A stretch of 64,000 bases of DNA from Mycobacterium sp. D16Q13 (lineage in GTDB: Bacteria > Actinomycetota > Actinomycetes > Mycobacteriales > Mycobacteriaceae): contig NZ_MAEW01000014.1 of the NCBI RefSeq assembly GCF_002013375.1, positions 186,001-250,000 of the forward strand, in the 5' to 3' direction. The stretch's first letter is position 1. Each line of letters opens with the position of its first letter. The notes under the pieces were generated by a model. That model did no database searches, was not told where the DNA came from, and saw nothing but the letters and a program-made list of their open reading frames with translations. This document shows, piece after piece, positions 35,263 through 43,485 of this stretch. The position numbers and the translations under genes are program-made.

Positions 35263-36521
35263 ACCGATGCTCCTTCGGGCTCAACGTGCGGTTCCACCAC
35301 ATGCAGCTGGGGCAGCGGATAGACCAGCTTTCCGCCCCATTCGCCGACATGGCGCAATTGACTGGTGATCTCGGCTTCCAGATTCCACGGGAGCACAAGC
35401 ACCACATCGGGTTTGTCTTCGTCGATGCGCTCGGGGGAGTACACCGGGATGCGGGTGCCGGGACTGAACATGCCTTGCTTGTACGGATTCCGGTCGACGG
35501 TATAGGCCAGAATGTCGGTGCGGATGCCGCAGTAGTTCAGCAAGGTATTGCCCTTGCCGGGTGCGCCGTAACCGACGACGGTCTTGCCCTCGGCCTTACA
35601 GGTAAGGAGAAACTGCAGAAGTTCCAGGCGGATTCGCTCGGTTGTCGCGCGGAATCGTTCATAGCCAGACAGTTCGTGCAGGCCTGCCTGCCGTTCCAGT
35701 TCCAAGACTTCAGCGACCGATGGTGCGATCTCGGGCCGGCACTCGCGAGGGCGCGCCCAGACCCTTATCGAGCCACCGTGCGTATCAAGGAGTTCGACAT
35801 CGACCACTTCGAGATCGCCTACGGCAAGCGCTCTTTGGGCAGCCAACACGGTGTAGTACTGGAAGTGCTCGTGGTAGATGGTGTCGAACTGGCCAAGCTC
35901 GATGAGGTTCAGCGCATGGTGCACCTCGATGCTCACCCAACCGTCGTCGGCGACCAGTCCGCGCAGCGCACGGGTGAACCCACGAAGATCGGGGATGTGC
36001 GCGTACACATTGTTCGCGGCGACGAGGCGGGCCGGCCCGTGTTCGGCGCGAACGCGGGCGGCGGTGTCCTCGTCGAGGAAGGCCGTCAGCGTCGGAACGC
36101 CCTTCTCTCGCGCGGCGTGCCCGACATTCACCGAGGGCTCGATACCGAGGCAGCGGATTCCCGCGGCGACCGCATGCTGAAGCAGGTAGCCGTCGTTGCT
36201 CGCCACCTCGATAACGAAGTCGTCGGCGCTGTCCGGGGAAAGCCCCAGGCGTGCAATGGAGTTGCTGACATATGTACGCGCGTGGTCGACCCAGCTGTCG
36301 GAGTACGACGAAAAATATGCGTACTCGGTGAAGTTGTCCTCGGGGCTAATCAGAGCAGGAATTTGCAGCAACATGCAGTTCCGGCACAGCCTCAGATGCA
36401 GGGGGTAGGTGGGCTCCGGCAGATCCAGCTCATCGGCGTGCAGAAACTTCTGGCAGGGCGGGGTGGCACCCAGATCGACGACGCTGAGCAGCTCCGTCGA
36501 GTCACACAGGCGGCAGCGCAC
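35259..36521 (-). CDS. NDP-sugar C-methyltransferase, class I SAM-dependent
   Basis: 420 residues with the full three-part plan: zinc module (CRLCDS at 3 and CRNCMLL near 45), SAM domain (VIEVASNDGYLL near 105, NNVYAHIPDL near 165, YHEHFQYYT near 207 with the catalytic His) and C-terminal domain (YGAPGKGNTLLNYCGI, YTVDRNPYKQG). These enzymes add a methyl group to C3 of a 4-keto NDP-sugar. First gene of the operon that continues into rfbF-like, PIG-L and SDR genes; the start is ATG 36521. Confidence 0.91.
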   Translation of the reverse strand: MRCRLCDSTELLSVVDLGATPPCQKFLHADELDLPEPTYPLHLRLCRNCMLLQIPALISPEDNFTEYAYFSSYSDSWVDHARTYVSNSIARLGLSPDSADDFVIEVASNDGYLLQHAVAAGIRCLGIEPSVNVGHAAREKGVPTLTAFLDEDTAARVRAEHGPARLVAANNVYAHIPDLRGFTRALRGLVADDGWVSIEVHHALNLIELGQFDTIYHEHFQYYTVLAAQRALAVGDLEVVDVELLDTHGGSIRVWARPRECRPEIAPSVAEVLELERQAGLHELSGYERFRATTERIRLELLQFLLTCKAEGKTVVGYGAPGKGNTLLNYCGIRTDILAYTVDRNPYKQGMFSPGTRIPVYSPERIDEDKPDVVLVLPWNLEAEITSQLRHVGEWGGKLVYPLPQLHVVEPHVEPEGASV

Positions 36522-36594
36522 CGGTCCCTCCTTAGCCAGCTATGTGGAGTACGGATGTCTCCAGACCCGGCGATAGGGTACCCGGTTCTCGGCG

Positions 36595-37071
36595 CTACTG
36601 CGACCAGCGGTTCGCAATCAGGTTGAAGCCGATGTCCTTGGTGTTCTGCATCGCCTCGTAGAGGCGGTAATAGGAGATGTAACTGATCCGCCATCTACCG
36701 TCCGCATCACGGCGGTAGCGGTCGGTGTAATACGAGGTACCGGTGATCAGGACGCTATGCGCCGGAACGATGACGACATCGCTCATGGCCCAACTGCCGC
36801 TCGCGGTGTCGCCGTCGACCTGGATCTCGGGATGACTCATGGTGTGCACGCTGGTGATGTCGGTGGTCAGCGATGACCGCATGTAGTCGACAACGCCAGT
36901 GCGCGACGTGAACTCGAGGGGCGCACCATGCACCGCGGTGCCGTACGTCGCCTGAACATCCTCGGTGAGGGTGTCGGCGAACTCGTCCCACAACTTGTTG
37001 TCGAGGGTGCGTGCATAGCGGTACTTCAGCTCGGTGATCTCGTGGATGTCGACGAGTGTTGCGAGGGTCAT
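36595..37071 (-). CDS. SnoaL-like (NTF2-fold) protein
   Basis: 158 residues. The N-terminus DIHEITELKYRYARTLDNKLWDEFADTLTEDV and the closing TSYYTDRYRRDADGRWRISY are the SnoaL_4-type NTF2-like pattern. Members include isomerases, hydratases and dehydratases, as well as binding proteins. No clear catalytic pair can be assigned. ATG 37071 was chosen because the family begins near there. Monocistronic, divergent from the secreted protein gene. Confidence 0.78.
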   Translation of the reverse strand: MTLATLVDIHEITELKYRYARTLDNKLWDEFADTLTEDVQATYGTAVHGAPLEFTSRTGVVDYMRSSLTTDITSVHTMSHPEIQVDGDTASGSWAMSDVVIVPAHSVLITGTSYYTDRYRRDADGRWRISYISYYRLYEAMQNTKDIGFNLIANRWSQ

Positions 37072-37085
37072 GATTGCCAGTAGTA

Positions 37086-37108
37086 GCACGTGAGGAGGCG
37101 TCACGTGC
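37086..37108. promoter_or_regulatory. 8-bp inverted repeat between divergent genes
   Basis: GCACGTGA (37086-37093) and TCACGTGC (37101-37108) form a perfect inverted repeat with a 7-base spacer (GGAGGCG). It lies 15 bases upstream of the SnoaL-like start and 111 bases from the secreted protein start, a good operator candidate. The binding protein is unknown. Confidence 0.5.
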
Positions 37109-37218
37109 GGCATCGGCAGGGGTTAGACATGGTGTGCGGTTCCTACCAAGATCATCTGCAAAAGCTGTGTGTGGGAGTACATTTGTCCTGTATTTGTCCG
37201 CCCGTTGAAGAGGTGCCC

Positions 37219-37590
37219 ATGAACTCATTCACTCGTCTTGTTGTGGCGCCTGCGGCTGGCGTCCTGGCTGCTGCCTTTGTCGGATTCGGGGCTGTGGTGG
37301 CGTCAGCTGATCCGTCTCCGGCACCTCCGGTTCCGGGCTCGCCGAACTCGCCGTCGCACGGATCTTTGGTCGATCAGCCGGGCAACGACGGAAACAGCGG
37401 TTGGGGCTACCTGCCCGGCGGCGCGGGAGCTCAGTGCGAGAACGCCTGGGTGGTCTGTGGTTCCGACAACAACCCACCCGAATCCAATATCGCTCCGGGA
37501 CATGACGACGATGGCGGCTGGGTCAGCGCGCCCGGACAGACCGGCGCCGATTGTGAGAACCCAGGAGTCACCTGCACCGACGTCGGCTAG
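37219..37590 (+). CDS. Small secreted protein with two Cys modules
   Basis: 123 residues. Residues 1-29 are a Sec signal peptide (hydrophobic VVAPAAGVLAAAFVGFGAVV, cleavage after ASA). The mature part is Gly/Pro/Asp-rich and contains two copies of the pattern GW-x3-PG-x2-GA-x-CEN-x2-V-x-C: GWGYLPGGAGAQCENAWVVC and GWVSAPGQTGADCENPGVTC. Each module has two cysteines, probably disulfide-bonded outside the cell. ATG 37219 has a GAAGAGG site upstream. Family and function not recognised. Confidence 0.7.
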   Translation: MNSFTRLVVAPAAGVLAAAFVGFGAVVASADPSPAPPVPGSPNSPSHGSLVDQPGNDGNSGWGYLPGGAGAQCENAWVVCGSDNNPPESNIAPGHDDDGGWVSAPGQTGADCENPGVTCTDVG

Positions 37591-37607
37591 GCGTTGCGCT
37601 GCAGGGG

Positions 37608-38147
37608 TCAGTACATCTGGCCGTAGGCCATCGACACCCAGCTGCGCTGTCCGGCGGCTCCCTGCACCGTGATGGTGTGGGGGGCTGACGGGTCGGCGCT
37701 GACAGCGAGAAGCATCACAATAATTCCGGGCTTACCGGGATCGTCTCCACAGATGCCGCCGCCGGGCACCGGAGCGCCGTCGAGCGAGATGTTGACTGCC
37801 GGGCCCCCGGTGCACAGCGCCGCGATGTAGGCCGCAGGACCTGACGCTGACGGTTGGGGAGGTACCGCGATCTCATAGCTGCCGGTGCCGTCTTTCGTCG
37901 CGGCGACGACGGGGTTTTGCAGGCTTCGGAATGTATCGCGGATGCGCTTGGCCGGGTCATCCGCGTCGGCACCGGTAGTGGGGGAGATGGATGTGGACCT
38001 GGGGATAGTCGACGCGGCGAAGGTCTTCGTGGTGGCCGTTGACGACGATGTCTCCGGTATCCGAGTGATGCCAGAGGATGTCTGGCACGCCGCGACCGCG
38101 GAAGCGCACACCATAAGAGTCAGCACACCGACAGTTGCTCGGTTCAT
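37608..38147 (-). CDS. Putative lipoprotein
   Basis: 179 residues. The signal peptide ends in the lipobox AVAAC (Cys at about residue 22), so Lgt and LspA would process it and leave it membrane-bound. A Ser/Thr-rich linker (about 23-65) follows, then a domain with two cysteines (ALCTGG and GGICGDD) and a C-terminal VQGAAGQRSWVSMAYGQMY. ATG 38147 gives the lipoprotein signal; the upstream frame runs into the tRNA. Function unknown. Confidence 0.72.
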   Translation of the reverse strand: MNRATVGVLTLMVCASAVAACQTSSGITRIPETSSSTATTKTFAASTIPRSTSISPTTGADADDPAKRIRDTFRSLQNPVVAATKDGTGSYEIAVPPQPSASGPAAYIAALCTGGPAVNISLDGAPVPGGGICGDDPGKPGIIVMLLAVSADPSAPHTITVQGAAGQRSWVSMAYGQMY

Positions 38148-38179
38148 GCGGGGAATCAAAGCATGATGCCGGTAGTTCG

Positions 38180-38256
38180 TGGTGCCCTCGGTGAGATTCG
38201 AACTCACACTGCACGGGTTTTGAATCCGTTTCCTCTGCCAGTTGGGATACGAGGGC
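38180..38256 (-). tRNA. tRNA-Leu (anticodon CAA), short variable region
   Basis: Read on the minus strand, acceptor stem GCCCTCG pairs with CGAGGGC, A73 and an encoded CCA follow (38180-38182), and the T arm is GTGAG-TTCGAAT-CTCAC. The D stem is short (TCC/GGA). The anticodon loop TTCAAAA gives CAA (38220-38222), reading UUG leucine codons. The variable region is only about 5 bases rather than the long arm expected of tRNA-Leu, and the last anticodon-stem pair (A31-C39) is a mismatch. Body 74 nt without CCA. Confidence 0.85.
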
Positions 38257-38380
38257 CTGGCGCTACTGCCGTTTTGGTGGCCGGCGGCCAGTCGCGCGAT
38301 CTCCAACCTTAAGGGATGGGGTAGATCACTTTCACCAGGGTATCGCCGTACATGCGACCACATGCGTCACAATGGTCGCC

Positions 38381-38998
38381 ATGACCGGCCCTCAGAACAC
38401 CGAACCGGCGGCCCCCGCGCGCCGCGTGCTCGTCGCCGAAGACGAAGCTCTCATCCGCCTCGACCTGGTCGAGATGCTCCACGAGGAGGGCTATGACGTG
38501 GTGGGTCAGGCCGGGGACGGGCAGGAAGCCGTCGACCTGGCCGAGGAGCTCAAACCGGATCTGGTGATCATGGACGTGAAGATGCCGCGCCGGGATGGCA
38601 TCGACGCCGCCTCGGAGATCGCCGCCAAGCGCATCGCCCCCATCGTGATCCTCACCGCGTTCAGCCAGCGCGACCTCGTCGAGAAGGCCCGCGACGCCGG
38701 CGCCATGGCCTACCTGGTGAAGCCGTTCTCCAAGACTGACCTGGTGCCCGCCATCGAGGTCGCCGTGAGCCGTTTTGGCGAGCTCACCGCCCTGGAGAAG
38801 GAAGTTCAGACCCTGGCGGACCGGCTGGAGACCCGCAAGCTTGTCGAGCGCGCCAAGGGCGTCCTGCAGTCGACCCAGGGCCTCACCGAACCCGAGGCGT
38901 TCAAATGGATCCAGCGCGCCGCGATGGACCGTCGGACCACCATGAAGCGCGTTGCCGAGGTGGTACTGGAAACGCTCGACACCGACGCGCCGAGCTGA
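38381..38998 (+). CDS. pdtaR: Response regulator with ANTAR output domain (PdtaR)
   Basis: 205 residues: receiver domain (about 15-130) with the acidic pair EDE, phospho-acceptor Asp in VIMDVKMPRRDG, and the YLVKPF lysine; then a coiled linker and a C-terminal ANTAR domain (about 140-200) with ERAKGVLQSTQGLTEPEAF and RTTMKRVAEVVL. ANTAR domains bind paired hexaloop RNA hairpins and stop termination. In M. tuberculosis, PdtaR (Rv1626) partners with the kinase PdtaS in signalling for nitric oxide and copper. ATG 38381 matches the known start; ATG 38372 adds three residues. Confidence 0.96.
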   Translation: MTGPQNTEPAAPARRVLVAEDEALIRLDLVEMLHEEGYDVVGQAGDGQEAVDLAEELKPDLVIMDVKMPRRDGIDAASEIAAKRIAPIVILTAFSQRDLVEKARDAGAMAYLVKPFSKTDLVPAIEVAVSRFGELTALEKEVQTLADRLETRKLVERAKGVLQSTQGLTEPEAFKWIQRAAMDRRTTMKRVAEVVLETLDTDAPS

Positions 38999-39095
38999 AA
39001 CTCGAGTAAGCACTGCGCGTTGCCCCGCGGTTGACTATGTTTTCTGATCAGCGTTTTTGTTTCGCCCTGTCAGCCCCAGCCATCCGGAGGTAATC

Positions 39096-40280
39096 GTGCG
39101 TGCACGCGCGAGTCTGATCATGCTGGGCGCGGTGACCCTCGCCCTGGCCAGTTGTCATGCCGGTACTCAGTCGGACGATTCAAACCAGACCAGCCTGAAG
39201 ATCTCGCCGTTGGTGCAGATCGCTCAGGATGGCTCGGAGGTCCCCGCGTCCAACGCGAAGTCGGCAGCCGATCCTGCCGGTGATGGAAAGGCGCAGTGCG
39301 CCAACATTTCCCTGGCGATGGCCGGTGCCCTCAACGGCCCGGACGCGGCGTTGGGAATCAACATCCTCGACGGGGCAAAACTGGCCATCGACAAGCACAA
39401 CGCCGCTAATCCCGGCTGCCAGATCAAACTCCGCGAGTTCGATACCGAGGGGCTGCCACAGAATGCGAGCAACATTGCTCCGCAAATCATCGGCGACCCG
39501 ACCATCATTGGACTGATCGGGCCGGGTTTCTCCGGGGAGACCAAGTCGACAGGCCAGATCTTCAGTGAGGCCGGTCTGGTCTCGACGACGGCCTCGGCCA
39601 CTAACGTGACACTCACCCAGCAGGGCTGGAAGACGTTCTTCCGCGGCCTGGCCAACGATGGGGTGCAGGGCCCGGCCGTTGCCAACTACCTCAAGAAGAC
39701 GCTTGGGTACAAGAAGATCTGCGTGGTCGACGACAGCACCGACTACGGTTCCGGGCTTGCCAACGCGGTGCGCGGGACGCTCGGAACCGAGTGCAACGCC
39801 TCGGTGAAGAAGGGGGACAAGGATTTCTCCGCGGCGGTCTCTCAGCTCAAGAGCGCCACACCGGACGCGGTCTTCTTCGGCGGTTACTACGCCGAAGCGG
39901 CCCCCTTGGTGCAGCAGTTGCGCAACGCCGGGGTGACCGCCACATTCGTGTCCGCGGACGGCACCAAGGATATGGAGTTCGTCAAGCAGGCCGGTGACTC
40001 GGCCAAGGACGCGCTGCTGTCCTGCCCGTGCGGGCCTGCTTCGGACACCTTCGCCAAGGAGTACACCGCCAAGTTCTCGCAGGAGCCCGGGACGTACAGC
40101 ACCGAGGGGTATGACCTTGCGACGATCTTGGTCAAGGGTATTGACGCCGGAAGGACCACGCGGGCCGGTTTGGTTGATTGGGTGCGGAACTACCAGGGGC
40201 AGGGTGTGGCGCGTGAGTACAAGTGGAACGAGAACGGAGAGCTAACCTCGACGCTTATCTGGGTGTATAAGGTCACATAG
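39096..40280 (+). CDS. Branched-chain amino acid ABC transporter substrate-binding lipoprotein
   Basis: 394 residues. The lipobox LALASC anchors it to the outer face of the membrane (Cys about residue 22). The rest is a type I periplasmic-binding fold (Peripla_BP_6): AINGPDAALGINILDGAKLAID-type start, GLIGPGFSGETKSTG, FFRGLANDGVQGPAVANYL, VDDSTDYGSGLANAV, VFFGGYYAEAAPL and GTYSTEGYDLATIL. GTG 39096 follows a CCGGAGG site with ideal spacing. First gene of the liv operon. Confidence 0.92.
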   Translation: MRARASLIMLGAVTLALASCHAGTQSDDSNQTSLKISPLVQIAQDGSEVPASNAKSAADPAGDGKAQCANISLAMAGALNGPDAALGINILDGAKLAIDKHNAANPGCQIKLREFDTEGLPQNASNIAPQIIGDPTIIGLIGPGFSGETKSTGQIFSEAGLVSTTASATNVTLTQQGWKTFFRGLANDGVQGPAVANYLKKTLGYKKICVVDDSTDYGSGLANAVRGTLGTECNASVKKGDKDFSAAVSQLKSATPDAVFFGGYYAEAAPLVQQLRNAGVTATFVSADGTKDMEFVKQAGDSAKDALLSCPCGPASDTFAKEYTAKFSQEPGTYSTEGYDLATILVKGIDAGRTTRAGLVDWVRNYQGQGVAREYKWNENGELTSTLIWVYKVT

Positions 40281-40310
40281 GACATACGAGGGGACTAGGC
40301 TCAGCCGCAA

Positions 40311-41381
40311 ATGATTTCGGGGTGGATGGCACAGACAGGTGTGCAGGCCAGCACAATTTCATTCGATCTGCACGGACTGTGGAACAGCATCGGTCAGCTG
40401 ACGATCGACGGTTTGGCGTGGGGCGCCATCTACGCCTTGGTCGCGGTGGGCTACACGCTCGTCTTCGGGGTGTTACGCCTCATCAACTTCGCGCACTCCG
40501 AGGTCTTCATGCTGGGCATGTTCGGGGCGTACTTCGCCCTGGATGTCGTACTCGGCTTCACGCCCGGCGGCAATGCCTATAACAAGGGCGTATCGCTCAC
40601 TGTGCTGTACCTCGGTATTGCGATGCTCGTCGCGATGCTGGTGTCGGCCACCACGGCGCTAGGACTAGAAGCGGTCGCCTACCGCCCGCTGCGGCGCCGC
40701 GGCGCGCGGCCACTGACGTTCCTCATCACCGCCATCGGAATGTCCTTCGTCATCCAGGAATTCGTGCATTTCGTGCTGCCGAAAATCTTGAAGAGATACG
40801 GCGGCAGCAATGCACAGCAGCCGATCCGCCTGGTGACGCCCAGGCCAGTCTGGACCTTTGGCCCCTTTGACATCGGCGGCCGTCACATTCCTTTCCAGGC
40901 CACGCTCACCAACGTCACCATCGTGGTGGTGGCGGCGGCCCTGGTGCTGGCCCTCTTAACCGACATCGCGATCAACCACACCAAGTTCGGGCGTGGTATT
41001 CGCGCGGTCGCGCAGGATCCGACAACGGCGACGCTGATGGGCGTATCGCGTGAACGCATCATCATGACGACATTCGTCATCGGTGGTCTATTGGCCGGGG
41101 CGGCCGCGCTCCTCTACACGCTGAAGGTGCCGCAGGGCATCATCTACTCAGGCGGATTCCTGTTGGGTATCAAGGCATTCTCTGCCGCAGTGCTCGGCGG
41201 TATCGGCAACCTGCGGGGTGCGCTGCTGGGCGGCCTGCTGCTGGGCGTGATGGAGAACTACGGGCAAGCGGTGTTCGGCACACAATGGCGCGACGTGGTG
41301 GCATTCGTCCTACTGGTGCTGGTACTCATGTTCCGTCCCACCGGCATTCTCGGTGAGAGCCTCGGGCGGGCGAAGGCATGA
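40311..41381 (+). CDS. livH: Branched-chain amino acid ABC transporter permease LivH
   Basis: 356 residues with about eight hydrophobic helices. LivH blocks: GAIYALVAVGYTLVFGVLRLINFAHSEVFMLG, EAVAYRPLRRRGARPLTFLITAIGMSF, FGRGIRAVAQDPTTATLMGVSRERI and the C-terminal SAAVLGGIGNLRGALLGG. It forms the membrane pore with LivM. The stop overlaps livM by 4 bases (ATGA). Confidence 0.95.
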   Translation: MISGWMAQTGVQASTISFDLHGLWNSIGQLTIDGLAWGAIYALVAVGYTLVFGVLRLINFAHSEVFMLGMFGAYFALDVVLGFTPGGNAYNKGVSLTVLYLGIAMLVAMLVSATTALGLEAVAYRPLRRRGARPLTFLITAIGMSFVIQEFVHFVLPKILKRYGGSNAQQPIRLVTPRPVWTFGPFDIGGRHIPFQATLTNVTIVVVAAALVLALLTDIAINHTKFGRGIRAVAQDPTTATLMGVSRERIIMTTFVIGGLLAGAAALLYTLKVPQGIIYSGGFLLGIKAFSAAVLGGIGNLRGALLGGLLLGVMENYGQAVFGTQWRDVVAFVLLVLVLMFRPTGILGESLGRAKA

Positions 41382-42547
41382 CGGCCGCACGCGCACTCGC
41401 GCCCGGTGACTCGATACGCCGGTGGTGGTCCGAGCTGGCACGCCCTGTCCAGTGGGCGTACGGGGCCATCGGTTTCGCGCTCATGGCGCTGCTGCCGGTA
41501 TGGAAGATCCCGTTACTGGACACCCCCAACACGGCCTTCGGCCCGGTGATGGCGCAGTTCGCGATGGTAGCGCTGATTGCGATAGGCCTGAATGTCGTTG
41601 TAGGGCAAGCAGGGTTGCTTGATCTTGGGTATGTCGGCTTCTACGCCATCGGCGCGTACACGGTCGCGTTGCTCACGAGTCCCGACAGTCCGTGGAATCG
41701 GATGGGGACATCGGCCTTCTTCAGTTCGAGCTGGGCATGGTTGTCCTGTCTGCCGATCGCCGTCGCGATCACCGCCTTCTTCGGCCTCGTGCTGGGCACA
41801 CCCACGCTCCGGCTACGGGGTGACTATCTGGCCATCGTCACGCTGGGATTCGGCGAGATCATCCGGCTGCTCGCCGACAATCTGGAGGTCACCAACGGAC
41901 CACGGGGCCTGCACAAGATCGCGTATCCGCATGTGGGGGAGCAGTACGTCCGTGGCGGTGTCTTCTCCAGCGGCAATTCGGGTGGCCACCTCAACTATGG
42001 CGTGTGGTGGTACTGGCTCGGGCTCTGCCTGATCGCGGTGGTGCTGATACTGATGGGCAATCTTGAGCGCAGCCGAGTTGGCCGCTCGTGGGTGGCTATT
42101 CGGGAGGACGAGGATGCCGCCGAGATGATGGGGGTTCCGACGTTTCGGTTCAAGTTGTGGGCCTTCGTGATTGGTGCCAGCATCGGTGGATTGTCCGGTG
42201 CTCTGTATGCGGGCCAGGTCCAGTACGTGGCCTCGCCCACCTTCAACATCATCAACTCGATGCTGTTCCTGTGCGCCGTCGTACTGGGTGGGCAGGGCAA
42301 CAAGCTCGGTGTGATCTTCGGCGCGTTCATCATCGTGTACCTGCCGAACCGTCTTCTCGGCGTGCAAGTGCAGGGCGTGGACCTCGGGAATCTGAAGTAT
42401 CTGTTCTTCGGATTGGCGCTGGTTGTGCTGATGATTTTCCGGCCGCAGGGCTTGTTCCCAGCGCAGCAGAAGCTGATGGCATACTGGCGCAAGGCATCTG
42501 AGCGAATTGGCGCGAAGAAGCCCGAGGAAGCCGAGGCTCCGGTATGA
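41378..42547 (+). CDS. livM: Branched-chain amino acid ABC transporter permease LivM
   Basis: 389 residues. LivM blocks: IGLNVVVGQAGLLDLGYVGFYAIGAY, GTPTLRLRGDYLAIVTLGFGEIIRLL, RSWVAIREDEDAAEMMGV (the coupling-helix region facing the ATPase) and VVLGGQGNKLGVIFGAF. About eight helices plus a polar C-terminus rich in Lys and Glu. Overlaps both neighbours by 4 bases. Confidence 0.95.
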   Translation: MTAARALAPGDSIRRWWSELARPVQWAYGAIGFALMALLPVWKIPLLDTPNTAFGPVMAQFAMVALIAIGLNVVVGQAGLLDLGYVGFYAIGAYTVALLTSPDSPWNRMGTSAFFSSSWAWLSCLPIAVAITAFFGLVLGTPTLRLRGDYLAIVTLGFGEIIRLLADNLEVTNGPRGLHKIAYPHVGEQYVRGGVFSSGNSGGHLNYGVWWYWLGLCLIAVVLILMGNLERSRVGRSWVAIREDEDAAEMMGVPTFRFKLWAFVIGASIGGLSGALYAGQVQYVASPTFNIINSMLFLCAVVLGGQGNKLGVIFGAFIIVYLPNRLLGVQVQGVDLGNLKYLFFGLALVVLMIFRPQGLFPAQQKLMAYWRKASERIGAKKPEEAEAPV

Positions 42548-43485
42548 CCAAGCACGAGAAGGTCAGTCCTGAGGATGAGCCGGAGGGTGTCGAGCTCACC
42601 GGATCCGAAACCGCGGTGGACCTGGCCGAGGATCCTGACGACGAGACTGATTCCGCCGAGGCCGAGGTGCTGCTCGAGGTCAAGGGACTGACGCTCAAAT
42701 TCGGTGGCCTGCAAGCCCTCGACGGGGTGAGCTTCGATATCCGGCGTGGCGAGATCCTCGGTCTGGTCGGCCCGAACGGTGCCGGCAAGACGACCTGCTT
42801 CAACGCCATCACGGGCGTGTACAAGCCGACATCGGGCAGCATCGTGTTCGACGGGAAACCGCTGCGCAGAATGCGGCGACACCAGATCACCCGGCGCGGC
42901 ATCGCCCGGACTTTCCAGAACATCCGTCTGTTCGGCGAGATGACGGCCCTGGAGAATGTCGCGGTAGGTACCGACGCCCGGCACAAGACCTCGGTGCTGG
43001 GCGCGCTACTGCGCACACCACGGCACCGGCGCGAGGAACACTATGCCGTCGACGTGGGACTGGGGCTGCTCGACTTCGTCGGCATCGCCGATGTCGCCGA
43101 CATCAAGGCCAAAGACCTCCCGTACGGCAGTCAGCGCAGACTTGAGATCGCGCGGGCGCTGGCCACCGAGCCCAAGCTGCTCTGTCTGGATGAGCCTGCC
43201 GCCGGGTTCACTCCCAGTGAGAAGGAATCACTGATCGAGCTGATTCAGCGCATCCGCGATTACGGGTACACGGTCCTGCTTATCGAGCACGATATGAAGC
43301 TGGTCATGGGCGTCACCGATCGCATCGTTGTACTCGAGTTCGGCAGGAAGATCGCCGACGGCCTGCCCGCCGAGGTCAGAAACGACCCGGCGGTGATCGA
43401 GGCGTACCTAGGAGTGGCCGATGAGGAATTCCACGGACCCGGTTGGCTCGACTCGGCCGCGCCCGATACTGAAAGCGAGAGGTAA
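42544..43485 (+). CDS. livG: Branched-chain amino acid ABC transporter ATPase LivG with acidic N-extension
   Basis: 313 residues. Residues 1-42 are an Asp/Glu-rich extension ([26 protein letters not shown]) absent from typical LivG. The ATPase follows: Walker [10 protein letters not shown] near residue 77, [10 protein letters not shown]-loop region, signature [14 protein letters not shown], Walker [12 protein letters not shown]-loop IEHD and the LivG tail VEAYLG (IEAYLG here). It hydrolyses ATP to drive uptake with LivF. The stop is directly followed by the livF start. Confidence 0.95.
   Translation: MTKHEKVSPEDEPEGVELTGSETAVDLAEDPDDETDSAEAEVLLEVKGLTLKFGGLQALDGVSFDIRRGEILGLVGPNGAGKTTCFNAITGVYKPTSGSIVFDGKPLRRMRRHQITRRGIARTFQNIRLFGEMTALENVAVGTDARHKTSVLGALLRTPRHRREEHYAVDVGLGLLDFVGIADVADIKAKDLPYGSQRRLEIARALATEPKLLCLDEPAAGFTPSEKESLIELIQRIRDYGYTVLLIEHDMKLVMGVTDRIVVLEFGRKIADGLPAEVRNDPAVIEAYLGVADEEFHGPGWLDSAAPDTESER

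Noticed and set aside
35286-36626. Long open frame of 446 codons on the plus strand across the C-methyltransferase
   Set aside because: It is a mirror of the real minus-strand gene, with no family motif; high-GC coding on one strand often leaves long open frames on the other.
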